The position numbers were made by a program, and so were the translations under genes. From an uncultured Eubacterium sp. (GTDB taxonomy: Bacteria; Bacillota; Clostridia; Lachnospirales; Lachnospiraceae): a DNA stretch of 41,001 nt. Positions 1 through 8,602 of this stretch are shown here, piece after piece. The stretch is taken from NCBI GenBank assembly GCA_947385875.1, contig CANDMV010000022.1:1-41001 (forward strand), read 5' to 3'. The notes beneath the pieces were generated by a model. It was given only the letters and a program-made list of their open reading frames with translations, made no database searches and was not told the DNA's origin. Positions within the stretch are counted from its first letter, which is position 1. Every line of letters begins with the position of its first letter.

Positions 1-186
1 CTGTGGAATATCCATTTCAAATCTTTTGAGCGCTTCTGTACGGATCCTTTCCGCATCCTCCTCCAATACATAAAGCAGTCCGTCCGGGTCATAATCCCCA
101 TGCCGGTTATATACGATTGGGATCTGTATCACTTCGATATAAAATGTCCGAACATTCTCCAGCTCAGGATATTTACACAAATCCAT
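1..186 (-). CDS. 5' end of an unidentified protein (possible multicopper-oxidase-like), runs off the window
   Basis: An open frame starts at an ATG at 184-186 inside the last codons of the DUF2935 gene (14-nt overlap) and stays open to the window edge, giving 62 residues beginning MDLCKYPELENVRTFYIEV and containing the acidic stretch YNRHGDYDPDGLLYVLEED. The overlap suggests translational coupling to the gene in front. The NRHGDYDPDG segment recalls the start of laccase-like proteins that sometimes neighbour DUF2935 genes, but that is from memory and weak. Coding nature is likely because the frame shows ordinary codon use; identity is uncertain because more than the N-terminus is needed. Confidence 0.5.
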   Translation of the reverse strand, partial: MDLCKYPELENVRTFYIEVIQIPIVYNRHGDYDPDGLLYVLEEDAERIRTEALKRFEMDIPQ

Positions 187-1099
187 AACGCCCACCGTCT
201 CTCTGTGCCTGCTCCAGAATTCGCAGATAATGGTTTGCTTCCCGCAGCACATGGTCTGCCAGAAGCGGAAGTATGACGGAACGTATCTTACAATCTGTAA
301 TCCCTTCTACTCCTGCAGTCTTGAACTTCTGGAACTCCCCTGTCAGCTGAACACTCTGCGTATTGCAGACATTCCCCGTCCTGCTGCATGATTCCTTTGC
401 TTCCTCCAAAAGGCGGCAGTAGTCTCTTGCAAAATCATCTGCTAACTGCATCAGCTCACACTCCGTTGGATCCAGAAGTCCCCGGATAAACTGGGCATGT
501 TCCATCATAATCTGATTCCAGAACAGCTCCACATTCCTTAGATCATCTGCCGCTATACGTCCTCTTCTTTCAAGCTGCATAATAAGCTTCCGGTATAATT
601 TCGCCTCCCTTAAAATGTGCTCGATCAGCAGCGGATAGTTTGCGGTATAGAGCCTGCAGCTAAGCACCTCCTGCAGGATTTCTTCTTTCAGCGCAATCAG
701 CCCGTTCAAATGCTCCAGCATTTTACGGTTCAGCATTCTGACATGATACGCCATTTCCCGGTTCACCCCGGCAGGACATCCGCCGCAAAGCCGCAGCTGG
801 TCATCTGTAATCTTTGTATCAATCGGAATGCCTGTAAGTCTGCTAGTCTGACACTCTGCTGTATGTGTAAATTTCGTCACAATTTCTCCAGAATCCAGAG
901 CAGCTTTTCCTACCATACCATCTGCCAGTTCCGTTGCTCTCTTCAGTCCGTCTTCGAATTTCATTCTAAACCAGTCCGCACGTTTTAATAAATCCGTTTC
1001 TTTTGCTGGAAATGACGCCATCAGAAATAAAGAATGCTCCTTCATGATTCTGGCAAAAAAAAGATGGGTTTCTATAGATAAAATAACATATTCTTTCAT
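173..1099 (-). CDS. DUF2935 family protein (hemerythrin-like paired four-helix bundles)
   Basis: This 308-residue, mostly helical cytoplasmic protein has two related halves, each with an E-H pair in a long helix: E21-H22 and E160-H161 in the first half, E200-H201 and a matching D-H pair near residue 283 in the second. This is the pattern of DUF2935, a family whose members bind metal in hemerythrin-like bundles; the physiological role is not established. A CxxC (C105, C108) lies between the halves. The start is an ATG at 1099 with an AAGG-type site some distance upstream, so it is only moderately supported. The partial gene downstream overlaps its stop codon, so the two are probably co-transcribed. 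It is separated from the redox cluster by a 640-bp decayed region and need not belong to it. Confidence 0.8.
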   Translation of the reverse strand: MKEYVILSIETHLFFARIMKEHSLFLMASFPAKETDLLKRADWFRMKFEDGLKRATELADGMVGKAALDSGEIVTKFTHTAECQTSRLTGIPIDTKITDDQLRLCGGCPAGVNREMAYHVRMLNRKMLEHLNGLIALKEEILQEVLSCRLYTANYPLLIEHILREAKLYRKLIMQLERRGRIAADDLRNVELFWNQIMMEHAQFIRGLLDPTECELMQLADDFARDYCRLLEEAKESCSRTGNVCNTQSVQLTGEFQKFKTAGVEGITDCKIRSVILPLLADHVLREANHYLRILEQAQRDGGRYGFV

Positions 1100-1455
1100 A
1101 TCCTTGCATACCTTAATAAATGATAGTTTCTTTATACGATATGCAGACTTTATTAAGATGTGTCGCTATACGGTGCCATAAAACTGTAAGCCTTTGTCAT
1201 TCGGCTGGAGAAGGCGTGTATCTCCAAACTGCAAACTGGCTGAAAGAAGAAGCCGAGAACACCGAGCCGACTACATTCAAGGCATACTGACACGCAAAGC
1301 ACAGGCGGGAAATCGGGATATTTGCGGCAGGAACAGAGGAAGCGGCAGCCCCGCAGGGCGCAGGATATGGAGCAATACTGGACAGGACGGCGGGATAGTT
1401 TACACCTGTCACCGCCGCCCCATTTGGAACTTTTATTAGAACGATAAACGGAAAT
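1100..1455. other. Gene-poor stretch with short unconvincing ORFs
   Basis: Both strands carry ORFs of 70-80 codons here (about 1194-1439 plus, 1197-1412 minus). Neither has a Shine-Dalgarno sequence at its start, and the two are mirror images of each other. The composition differs from neighbouring genes, so this is most likely decayed mobile or gene remnant sequence together with the upstream region of the DUF2935 gene. Confidence 0.4.
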
Positions 1456-1705
1456 TTAATTATTTTGACTGTTTATAAAATCATCCACATTTTCTGTTCG
1501 TATTTCAATATACGGTTTATCATCAATAAACTCTTGGTCGTATGGTTTCAGAACCAACCGTATATACGTGGGAGCAGCTTGTGTATCTCCGCCACCAATG
1601 ATAAGGCAATCGTTTTCATCTATTCGTTTGTATCAATCCACAGGCAACATCATATTCTAACCCAAGCTATTCCAGTATACATTCTTTCTGTTTTAGCCTA
1701 TGTTA
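1456..1705 (-). pseudogene. Degenerate 3' gene fragment of unknown family
   Basis: Reading the minus strand up to the TAA at 1456-1458 gives a protein-like tail of about 58 residues containing ENDCLIIGGGDTQAAP and then KPYDQEFIDDKPYIEIR. The frame is closed by a stop just upstream, but a second frame continues with similar protein-like text (KECILE, then a stop, then LGLEYDVACGLIQTN). This is what a frameshifted, stop-containing C-terminal remnant looks like. I do not recognise the family. Confidence 0.35.
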
Positions 1706-1741
1706 ACAGAATCTTTTTTTCATCTTCGAAAAACAAAAGAC

Positions 1742-2686
1742 TCAGGCACCCTTATCAGGCACTGTCGGCTGAATGAAATCCATATATTTCTTCCTGCGTG
1801 CCTTAAACTCATCACTGTTTTTCTGAAGATCTGCCAGACGTCCCTCATTCTCCTGAATATCCTTGCCATGCTTCATCTTACCGGACATTGTATCATGAGC
1901 CATCTCATACTGCTCTGCAGGATAATTAATCTGAATCTTTCCATCCACAACCTCCAGCTCGCCTTCCATGCCGCACAGTCCGCAGATGGCATGTGTCGTA
2001 CCTGGCTCCACATAGAAATTGTTGCAGTGGCAGTGCGGGCATACTCCTTCCGGCCCCTGCCAGGAAGCATTATTAATATCTTTTGCAGCATTTGCCAGAT
2101 TAATGCCGATCTGGTGTGCTCTTGCCAGTGCATCGTCGTCCATAAGAATCGTCTTTGACCATTGGAACTTGTCATTGTCAATGATCTTCCACATCGGACT
2201 CATGGCAAGCATTCCATGATCCATCTGCACTAAAGAGCCCCAGTCAGAACCGCCTATTCCAATAAAAGAAATTACTTTGTCTCTTAACAGTCTTGGGTCT
2301 ACGCCCGGGCCGCCGTTCTGCTTATTCAGCGAGTCAGCAATGACAAGATTTCCCCTGTCCATAGACGGGCCAAAACGATCGCAGATTGTGTGGATAATGC
2401 CCGGAACGCCATTTTCGAAAATCGGTGATACCATCATAATGCCGTCTGCATCCAGCATCTTATCCAACAGCCATAAAAAGTCATCCTTTACCGCGCAGAT
2501 CCGGCCCTTGCCGCCCATCATAGCCTTTACGCAGGCAATACATCCTGTGCAATGCTTGATGTCCAGCTTATGCAGGTTGATAAATTCGATTTCTGCTCCG
2601 GCTTCCTGTGCACCCATCAGGGCTTCTTTACACATGGAGTCATTCGAACCATTCAGTGTACCTGAAGAAATACCTAAAATTTTCAT
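1742..2686 (-). CDS. Iron-sulfur-flavoprotein-like NAD(P)H-dependent FMN reductase with C-terminal zinc ribbon
   Basis: This 314-residue flavodoxin-fold protein has the FMN phosphate loop at residues 7-18 (SSGTLNGSNDSM), followed by a compact cysteine cluster C46, C49, C52, C64 of the type that holds an iron-sulfur centre in Isf-like flavoproteins. It adds a C-terminal zinc-ribbon-like knuckle (C216, C219, C235, C238) that plain FMN reductases lack, then a charged tail. It probably shuttles electrons between iron-sulfur proteins and a small flavin acceptor. The start is well placed: AAGGAG lies 8 nt before the ATG. It is the last gene of the minus-strand redox module, 45 bp after the NuoF-like gene, so it is likely part of the same electron-transfer chain. 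The exact donor and acceptor cannot be read from sequence. Confidence 0.85.
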   Translation of the reverse strand: MKILGISSGTLNGSNDSMCKEALMGAQEAGAEIEFINLHKLDIKHCTGCIACVKAMMGGKGRICAVKDDFLWLLDKMLDADGIMMVSPIFENGVPGIIHTICDRFGPSMDRGNLVIADSLNKQNGGPGVDPRLLRDKVISFIGIGGSDWGSLVQMDHGMLAMSPMWKIIDNDKFQWSKTILMDDDALARAHQIGINLANAAKDINNASWQGPEGVCPHCHCNNFYVEPGTTHAICGLCGMEGELEVVDGKIQINYPAEQYEMAHDTMSGKMKHGKDIQENEGRLADLQKNSDEFKARRKKYMDFIQPTVPDKGA

Positions 2687-2731
2687 ACCTTATTCTCCTT
2701 ACTTTTTTCGTATTTGCATATGTAATATATT

Positions 2732-4102
2732 CTATTTAAATTTCCCAACTTTCACCGGCTTTTTCGGAACACGAATCGTGCCGTCCTGCATGACTATCGC
2801 GTCTTCCTCACAGACCTTCACGCATTTCCCGCAGTTCTCGCACAAATCCGTATCAATGATATGGATAAATTTCTTCTTTCCGGTAATTGCGTCTTCCTCA
2901 CATTCATCGACACAGTCTCCGCAGCCCGTACACTTCGACGGGTCAATGACCAGCTTTGCGAATGCCTTACATACACCTGCCGGACAGGTCTTTTTAATAA
3001 AATGCGCTTCCAGCTCTGTGCGGTTTTGCTCTACCGAGCTTACGACTGCACGTGCCATCTTCTGACCGAATGAGCAGAACGCTCCCGTCTGAATCAGCGG
3101 CCCGATATCCAGAATCATAGCAAGATCATCTTTTTTCGCCTTGCCATCTGTGATGTCCTGTGTATATGCCGCAAAATGCCATGTTCCTTCGCGGCAGAGA
3201 ACACATTTCTTGCAGGATTCTTTATTTGCCTGTGCTGCCAGCTGTCTGGTCACATCTGCCAGACAATCTTTTTCACCATATACCGATACACTGTCCCAGT
3301 CGGCACACGGCCCTACAGTTTTTTGATCGAGCTGGTCTTTTGCGATAAATTCTCCGGTTACCCCGCCGATTAGTACGCTCTTTTGCGGCTTCATGCCGCA
3401 TTCTGTCAGCAGTGTCAGCAGACTGGTTCCAGTCTTTACCTCCACAATCCGGCTTTCCCCGGCAGCCGATACCACAATCAGCTTTGACTCCACATATTCA
3501 GGCTGCGCGGCTTCGTAGATCCGGCACAGGGTCTCCGCATCTGCTACAACAGTCGGCTTGCCCTGATAGCCCTGGGACGGAAATTCCTTTTCCAGAGGAC
3601 AGCTGCGCAGCTCTCCTGTCTCAATCATGTGATATAGAGCAGATTCCTCCCGCAGTACCAAAGAACGCCCTGTTTCCACTGTCTTTACCTTTACTCCTGC
3701 CAGAGCAGCTGCCGACTTTCCCTCTGCTCCTGCCGAAGCAGCGTCAGCGTCCGCCGGCTTTCCCTCTACTCCTGCCGGAGCATAGTCAACGTCCGCAGGC
3801 TTTACGATATAGATTTCCTGTGCACCCGCTGCCTGTGCGACTGCTTTTAGCGCAGCGTCTATTTTATCCTTCATAGAAGCAGCCAGATATTCGTTGATCG
3901 GTGAACAGACATCATCTGCGGCAAGGTTTACCACTAATACCGCACCGCCGCGCTGCTTTGCGTCAGTGATGATTTCATTCAAATCGGCGCCGTATTTTGT
4001 ATTCAGATTCAGCTGTAACACAGCATCTGCCGAAAGCTCGCCGGATACGGGTGAAAGTATTTTACGTACTTGGGAATCGGTACAATCCATTTCTTTTAAC
4101 AT
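2732..4102 (-). CDS. NuoF-like iron-sulfur subunit lacking the canonical FMN/NADH loop
   Basis: The 456-residue protein aligns in order with the later part of NuoF/HydB. Residues 145-195 resemble the end of the 51-kDa fold (QGKPTVVADAETL), residues 218-258 look like an SLBB domain, and C297, C300, C303 and C343 form the N3-type [4Fe-4S] site. Two bacterial ferredoxin clusters follow (C391/394/397/401 and C421/424/427/431). The glycine-rich GRGGAGFP loop that binds FMN and NADH in true NuoF is not visible, and the N-terminal part is short, so this subunit probably carries electrons rather than oxidising NADH. Residues 101-128 are a tandem pair of 14-residue Ala/Gly-rich units (KPADxD..., xAGxEG) in a linker. 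GGAGG lies 8 nt before the ATG, overlapping the end of the NuoG-GltD gene only 3 nt upstream, so the two are translationally coupled. Confidence 0.85.
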   Translation of the reverse strand: MLKEMDCTDSQVRKILSPVSGELSADAVLQLNLNTKYGADLNEIITDAKQRGGAVLVVNLAADDVCSPINEYLAASMKDKIDAALKAVAQAAGAQEIYIVKPADVDYAPAGVEGKPADADAASAGAEGKSAAALAGVKVKTVETGRSLVLREESALYHMIETGELRSCPLEKEFPSQGYQGKPTVVADAETLCRIYEAAQPEYVESKLIVVSAAGESRIVEVKTGTSLLTLLTECGMKPQKSVLIGGVTGEFIAKDQLDQKTVGPCADWDSVSVYGEKDCLADVTRQLAAQANKESCKKCVLCREGTWHFAAYTQDITDGKAKKDDLAMILDIGPLIQTGAFCSFGQKMARAVVSSVEQNRTELEAHFIKKTCPAGVCKAFAKLVIDPSKCTGCGDCVDECEEDAITGKKKFIHIIDTDLCENCGKCVKVCEEDAIVMQDGTIRVPKKPVKVGKFK

Positions 4103-4105
4103 CGA

Positions 4106-6256
4106 TTATTCCTCCTTGCCTTGTACATAGTCACTCCAGAATTTCTGAGGCGCCAGCTCACATCGTAAATCACACTGGAGACACCGCGATGCTTCGCATT
4201 TTGCCATCTCCTCGTCAAATCCCATGTCCATAGGGCCGCACGAGCTGTAGCTTACGACACGTTCTGGTACCGGTACGACACGCGGCTGCACTCTCTCTTT
4301 CTCACCGAAGTGTTCCATCACGCCGATATGCGGATCTTTAAACTGTTCCGGTGCAAGCGCTTCGTCAATACAGCCGTCTCCGCCCAGATACCGGTCGATC
4401 GCACTGACAGCGTCTCTTGCTGCTGCGATTGCTTTTATGACAGACTGTGTGCCTGTGACCACATCTCCCGCTGCCCAGATGCCCTCTACGCTTGCAGCGC
4501 CGGATGCATCTTTTGTCTGTATATAATTTCCGTGAGTCAGCTCCAATCCGAACACATCAGGATCTGATGAAATGGTCGGGCGCTGTCCGACTGCAAAGAT
4601 CACAGTATCTGCCTCTAAGACTTCCTCTGTCCCTTCTTCCAGATTCATATGTGCCTTGCGGTTCTCGTCAAAATAGAACTTTTCAATTCCCTGAATACGT
4701 ACTCCCGCACAGCGGCCGCTGCCGTCATCTAAAATCTCATGGAATGTCTTGCTGTTATATATTTTTACACCCTCTTCTTCTGCCCATGCGCGTTCTTCTT
4801 CCGTAGCAGTCATCTTATCATAAGCTTCCAGACATGCCATAGATACAGACTTCGCCCCAAGCCTTAATGCTGCTCCCGCACAGTCTACGGCTACATTCCC
4901 GCCGCCTAAAATCACGACTTTTCCCCCTACTGCTGCCTTTCCTTCTTCAAAATCACGCAGGAAGTCAGCATTGACAAAGACACCTTTCAGATCATTCCCT
5001 TTTATCGGCAGCTTTGTGCCTGCATGAGTGCCGATCGCTACAAAGATTGCGTCATAGCCCTGCTTTAACAATTCCGGTGCGTTCTCTATGACAGTATTGT
5101 ATTTTACTTCTATATCGCCCTGAGCTAATATATCATTGATCTCTGCATCTAACGCTTCACGCGGCAGACGATAATTCGGTATCCCATAGCGCATCTGACC
5201 GCCTGCAAGCGGCCTTGCTTCAAAGACCGTCACGCTGTGTCCCAGCTTCGCAGCATAATTTGCCGCTGTCATTCCGGCAGGGCCTGCGCCTACGACAGCT
5301 ACTTTTTTGCCCGTCGCGGGCTTATGAAAGCCTTTTTCTTTCCATGCGCCGTCGTCATGCTGCGCGGCAAAGCGCTTTAGGTTGCGTATCGAAATCGGCT
5401 CGTTGATCTCAGTACGCTTACATTCTAATTCACAATTATGTACACAGATGTATCCAAGTGCATGAGGGAACGGCACCTTCTCGCGCACTGTCGCTGCCGC
5501 CGCCGAATAATTTCCTTCTTTGATAAAACGTACATACCGCGGTACATCGACATGCGCCGGACATGTATTGCGGCATGGCACGAAGCCTTCTTCTCTTGTC
5601 TTGCCCACCAGCTTATCCGCCAGCTCCTGATGCTCACGAATGGAACCAGTCGGACAGACTTCTACACATGCCGTACAGAACCGACAGTTCGCTTCCTTTA
5701 AGGATTCGCCGTCGATGACAACCTGCATCCTGCCATTTACCTCTTTAAACTTAATCGCGCCGACTCCACGCACATCGTTACATACGCGCACGCAGCGGCC
5801 GCAGAGGATGCAGCGGTACATTTCGTGCAGTATCATCGGATTTTCATTATTCGCTTTGATATTTATCGTATTCGCCTTCAGCTTCCTTCCGGTATCCCCG
5901 ACGTACTGGGAGATCGACTGAAGCTGGCATTTGCCGTATTTCGGACAGCCTGTGCATTCAGACGGATGTGTCTTGAACATAAAATCGCAGGAAAGCTTGC
6001 GGATTTTTTCTGCTGTCTCATCATGCGTATCAATGACCATGCCCTCTTTTACCCTGGTTGTACAAGAGGTGACGACACCTTCCACCCCCTGCTGGCCTAC
6101 CACGCACAGGCGGCAGGCTCCGGCAGGATACAGGTCTTCATGATTGCACAGGTGTGGAATATAGATTCCATTGTCCAAAGCGGCTTCGAGAATCGTCTTA
6201 TCAGAGTCTGCGACAATCGTCTGTCCATCGATTGTCAAAGTCACTTTTTCGCTCAT
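4106..6256 (-). CDS. NuoG-type iron-sulfur module fused to GltD/NfnB-type NAD(P)H:FAD oxidoreductase
   Basis: This 716-residue fusion first carries a NuoG/HydA-like electron wire: [2Fe-2S] C37, C48, C51, C65; His-Cys3 cluster H97, C101, C104, C110; and two [4Fe-4S] sites C149/152/155/159 and C191/194/197/201. It then carries a glutamate-synthase-small-subunit-like domain with its own N-terminal cysteines (about 228-280), an FAD fold (GAGPAG 323-328) and an NAD(P)H fold (GGGNVA 451-456). Such proteins take electrons from NAD(P)H and pass them along iron-sulfur clusters. I set the start at the second ATG (6256), because GGAG lies 6 nt before it and overlaps the earlier ATG at 6268. It sits directly downstream of the fumarate-reductase-like gene and upstream of the NuoF-like gene, and is the likely electron-input unit of that trio. 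Confidence 0.9.
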   Translation of the reverse strand: MSEKVTLTIDGQTIVADSDKTILEAALDNGIYIPHLCNHEDLYPAGACRLCVVGQQGVEGVVTSCTTRVKEGMVIDTHDETAEKIRKLSCDFMFKTHPSECTGCPKYGKCQLQSISQYVGDTGRKLKANTINIKANNENPMILHEMYRCILCGRCVRVCNDVRGVGAIKFKEVNGRMQVVIDGESLKEANCRFCTACVEVCPTGSIREHQELADKLVGKTREEGFVPCRNTCPAHVDVPRYVRFIKEGNYSAAAATVREKVPFPHALGYICVHNCELECKRTEINEPISIRNLKRFAAQHDDGAWKEKGFHKPATGKKVAVVGAGPAGMTAANYAAKLGHSVTVFEARPLAGGQMRYGIPNYRLPREALDAEINDILAQGDIEVKYNTVIENAPELLKQGYDAIFVAIGTHAGTKLPIKGNDLKGVFVNADFLRDFEEGKAAVGGKVVILGGGNVAVDCAGAALRLGAKSVSMACLEAYDKMTATEEERAWAEEEGVKIYNSKTFHEILDDGSGRCAGVRIQGIEKFYFDENRKAHMNLEEGTEEVLEADTVIFAVGQRPTISSDPDVFGLELTHGNYIQTKDASGAASVEGIWAAGDVVTGTQSVIKAIAAARDAVSAIDRYLGGDGCIDEALAPEQFKDPHIGVMEHFGEKERVQPRVVPVPERVVSYSSCGPMDMGFDEEMAKCEASRCLQCDLRCELAPQKFWSDYVQGKEE

Positions 6257-6378
6257 ATTTTTCTCCATTTATTTATGATAAATTCTGTTACAGCTGATCT
6301 TTGCGGCCTGCTTAGCTGCAAAGTATTATCGCTTGTTACAGTTCTGTCGAAAGCAAAACTGTAACTATCACTGCATTT

Positions 6379-7839
6379 TTATTCATCCATATCGTTGATA
6401 TATTCTGCGGCAGAATCTCCTGCAAAACGTCCGGTATTAATGCAGTATCCCATCGTATTGCCTGGAAGCAGGAACATATAGGAATCCCCATAAATCGTAC
6501 AAGTATCTGTTCCACATGCATATAAGCCCGGTATCTTCTCCCAGTCTGGGTCTAATACTTCGGCATTCTCATTGATCTTGATGCCGCCAAGCGTGCCATA
6601 TCCGCCCGGACGGAACTTGCCTGCATAGAATGGCGCTTTTTCGATCGGCTTCATATATTTTGGATTCTTGTAGAACATACTGTCATGTGATTCACACATC
6701 TCATTATATTCATCGATCGTTTCTTCAAGAGTCTCCGGATCAATGCCGAGCTTTTCTGCCAACTCTTCGATCGTATCTGCTTTTACAAGGTCTGGGTTAT
6801 TGCTTTCGATTGCGTTGTCAACTGCTTCCACAAAATCTGATACATCTTCTGGATGATGCACGAAGTTTACGACATCTACGCCCTTCTTCATATAGCCTTT
6901 TGCGATCTTGGAATCGATAATCGAATATCCGACTGCACCCTTCTGGAAGGAGATGGCATTTCCGGTAAAGGTCGTGTTCTGCATTTCTTCTTCATTGATG
7001 AAGCGGAGTCCCAGCTGGTTGACCATCAGGTTCGGCTGCATAAATACAGACGGAATACAGTCCGGGCCGAAATCTGAATTCGGAAGGATATACATCATCT
7101 CTACGTTCATCGGTGTGGTCGCAGCGCCTGCTTCCGCCGCCATCCTGATTCCATCGCCCTTTAAGCCTGGAATCGCGAAGTTAAACATATTTTCCTGGAA
7201 AATATAGCCTGTGCGCTCCTTAATCATCACAGGATTATCTCCGGCTCCTCCGGTTGCGATAATGACTGACTTACAATCACACTGGATATCTTCTCCGTCA
7301 CTGCCTGTCGCGATGACGCCGCAGATCTTTCCTTCATCATCCTTTAAGATCTGCTTTGCAGGCGTCTCCATATAGAACTCTGCGCCGTTTTCCTTTGCAT
7401 ACTCTGAAATATGCTTATTCATGATCGCGCCGCCGTTACGTCCGATGCCGCCGTTGACTGCCACGATATGCCAGGTAGCTTCTGACTTTGGGAAGTATTT
7501 GTATGCGCCGGCAAATTCTACACCGCAGGATTCCTCCAGCCAGCGGATGGTATCGCCGGAGTTTTCGAAATATTTCTTTACCATACGCGCATCTGTCCTC
7601 CAGTGCGTATATTCCATAAACATCTTAAATGCCTTCTCTACATCAATGTCTACCATCATGTCACTCTGCTGGTTTGTACCGATACCGAAAGGCCCCATTC
7701 CCATGTTTGCAGCTCCGCCTACTACGGCTGCTTTTTCAAATACTACGACGTTTAAGCCGTTTTCGGCTGACTGTGCGGCTGCTGCAAGGCCTGAAGGACC
7801 TGCGCCGATTACTACTACATCTGCTTCGATTTTCTTCAT
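6379..7839 (-). CDS. Fumarate-reductase/enoate-reductase-like FAD-dependent oxidoreductase
   Basis: The 486-residue cytoplasmic flavoprotein has the FAD-binding GAGPSG at residues 12-17, a second nucleotide-binding-type segment (IIATGGAGDNP), and the C-terminal FAD signature GTLGGIKINENAEVLD followed by IPGLYACGTDT. This is the FAD_binding_2/succinate dehydrogenase-fumarate reductase superfamily, which in anaerobes includes fumarate, urocanate, cinnamate and 3-ketosteroid reductases or dehydrogenases. There is no signal peptide, no heme motif and no FMN-binding domain, so electrons must come from a soluble partner, presumably the adjacent NuoG-GltD protein. The usual GHxTMGG histidine region reads PGGYGTLGG here, so substrate cannot be inferred. 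AAAGGA precedes the ATG. The gene begins the redox half of the cluster after a 760-bp repeat-filled gap. Confidence 0.85.
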   Translation of the reverse strand: MKKIEADVVVIGAGPSGLAAAAQSAENGLNVVVFEKAAVVGGAANMGMGPFGIGTNQQSDMMVDIDVEKAFKMFMEYTHWRTDARMVKKYFENSGDTIRWLEESCGVEFAGAYKYFPKSEATWHIVAVNGGIGRNGGAIMNKHISEYAKENGAEFYMETPAKQILKDDEGKICGVIATGSDGEDIQCDCKSVIIATGGAGDNPVMIKERTGYIFQENMFNFAIPGLKGDGIRMAAEAGAATTPMNVEMMYILPNSDFGPDCIPSVFMQPNLMVNQLGLRFINEEEMQNTTFTGNAISFQKGAVGYSIIDSKIAKGYMKKGVDVVNFVHHPEDVSDFVEAVDNAIESNNPDLVKADTIEELAEKLGIDPETLEETIDEYNEMCESHDSMFYKNPKYMKPIEKAPFYAGKFRPGGYGTLGGIKINENAEVLDPDWEKIPGLYACGTDTCTIYGDSYMFLLPGNTMGYCINTGRFAGDSAAEYINDMDE

Positions 7840-8601
7840 AATATTTCCTTTCTTATACTTTTTTACTACTGCTATAGGGTATTTATATTGAGATACTTAA
7901 TGTTTGCTATTTTGATGTTATTATTATGGATGCCCGAACGCCGGGTGAGGGGAGCTGTGTCCACAGTGTACTCATGGCACCCTATTGGCACCCCCCCCCA
8001 TAAAAATTGTGAATGCCGGACGCCGGGTGAGGGGAGCTGTCCCGTCTTCCTGTGACTTTTACAGAATGTTAAGAATTTCTAAGCATTCTGCATTTATGCT
8101 GTGGTACCGGACGGTCGCGGCACCTAGTCCGCCCTGACTGAATGTCAGCAGCTAAAGGTGCCGCTTCGGCTTCGCCGCCTGTTTCATGAGCAGAATGCTA
8201 AGAACTTCTAAACATTCTTTCAACGTCACAGGAAGACGGGACAGCTCCCCTCACCCGGCTGTTTTTTGGTAAGCCTTATAATGAACGGTGCCAGCTGCTT
8301 ATCGTAAGCGTTTCATAAAAGCTTTGCCAGTATGTAATATAGAATCTTAATTATGTGCAAATGCAATCACGCAATTTGCAAACAATTAATACAATTTTTC
8401 ATCTGATGACCTTTTGACCCCAGCATCATGATATGATGGAGTGGGCAAAAGTTCTGTTTCAATCAAATTGTGTTAATTATATTGTGCATGTATAGCTTTT
8501 AAATTCTTTGCTTATTGCTTATTTAACGAAAATATAGCATATCCAACTTGAAAACAATTAATACAATTTATCATGAAACAACCGACCCCGACACCATGAT
8601 A
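7840..8601. other. 760-bp non-coding gap between hydrolase and reductase modules
   Basis: No convincing gene is present. The gap holds a partial repeat end near 7934, a complete palindromic element at 8023-8258 (listed separately) and two imperfect ~52-bp direct repeats at 8380-8434 and 8552-8602, sharing a core that reads ACAATTAATACAATTT on the plus strand. AT-rich promoter-like stretches occur, but none has a clean -35/-10 pair for the reductase operon. Confidence 0.6.
8023..8258. repeat. Palindromic MITE-like element, copy A (34-bp perfect inverted ends)
   Basis: The left end (8023-8056, beginning CCGGGTGAGGGGAGCTGT) is the exact reverse complement of the right end (8225-8258). The interior is itself partly palindromic, with CAGAATG/AGCATTCTG boxes and a GC-rich centre including GGTGCCGC. 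The same design recurs at 27412-27717 and 37906-38337, with end fragments elsewhere. It encodes no protein. Confidence 0.85.
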
Positions 8602-8602
8602 T
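8380..8602. repeat. Pair of imperfect ~52-bp direct repeats
   Basis: Segments 8380-8434 and 8552-8602 both begin AAACAATTAATACAATTT and end with a GACCCC...CATGATAT block, with a more variable middle. They lie 172 bp apart, between the end of the lipase-like gene and the redox genes on the same strand. They may be paired regulatory sites for the reductase operon or repeat remnants; the sequence alone does not decide. Confidence 0.55.

Noticed and set aside
1194..1439. Plus-strand ORF of 81 codons as a gene
   Set aside because: No ribosome-binding site, an equally long ORF on the opposite strand, and no recognisable protein features.
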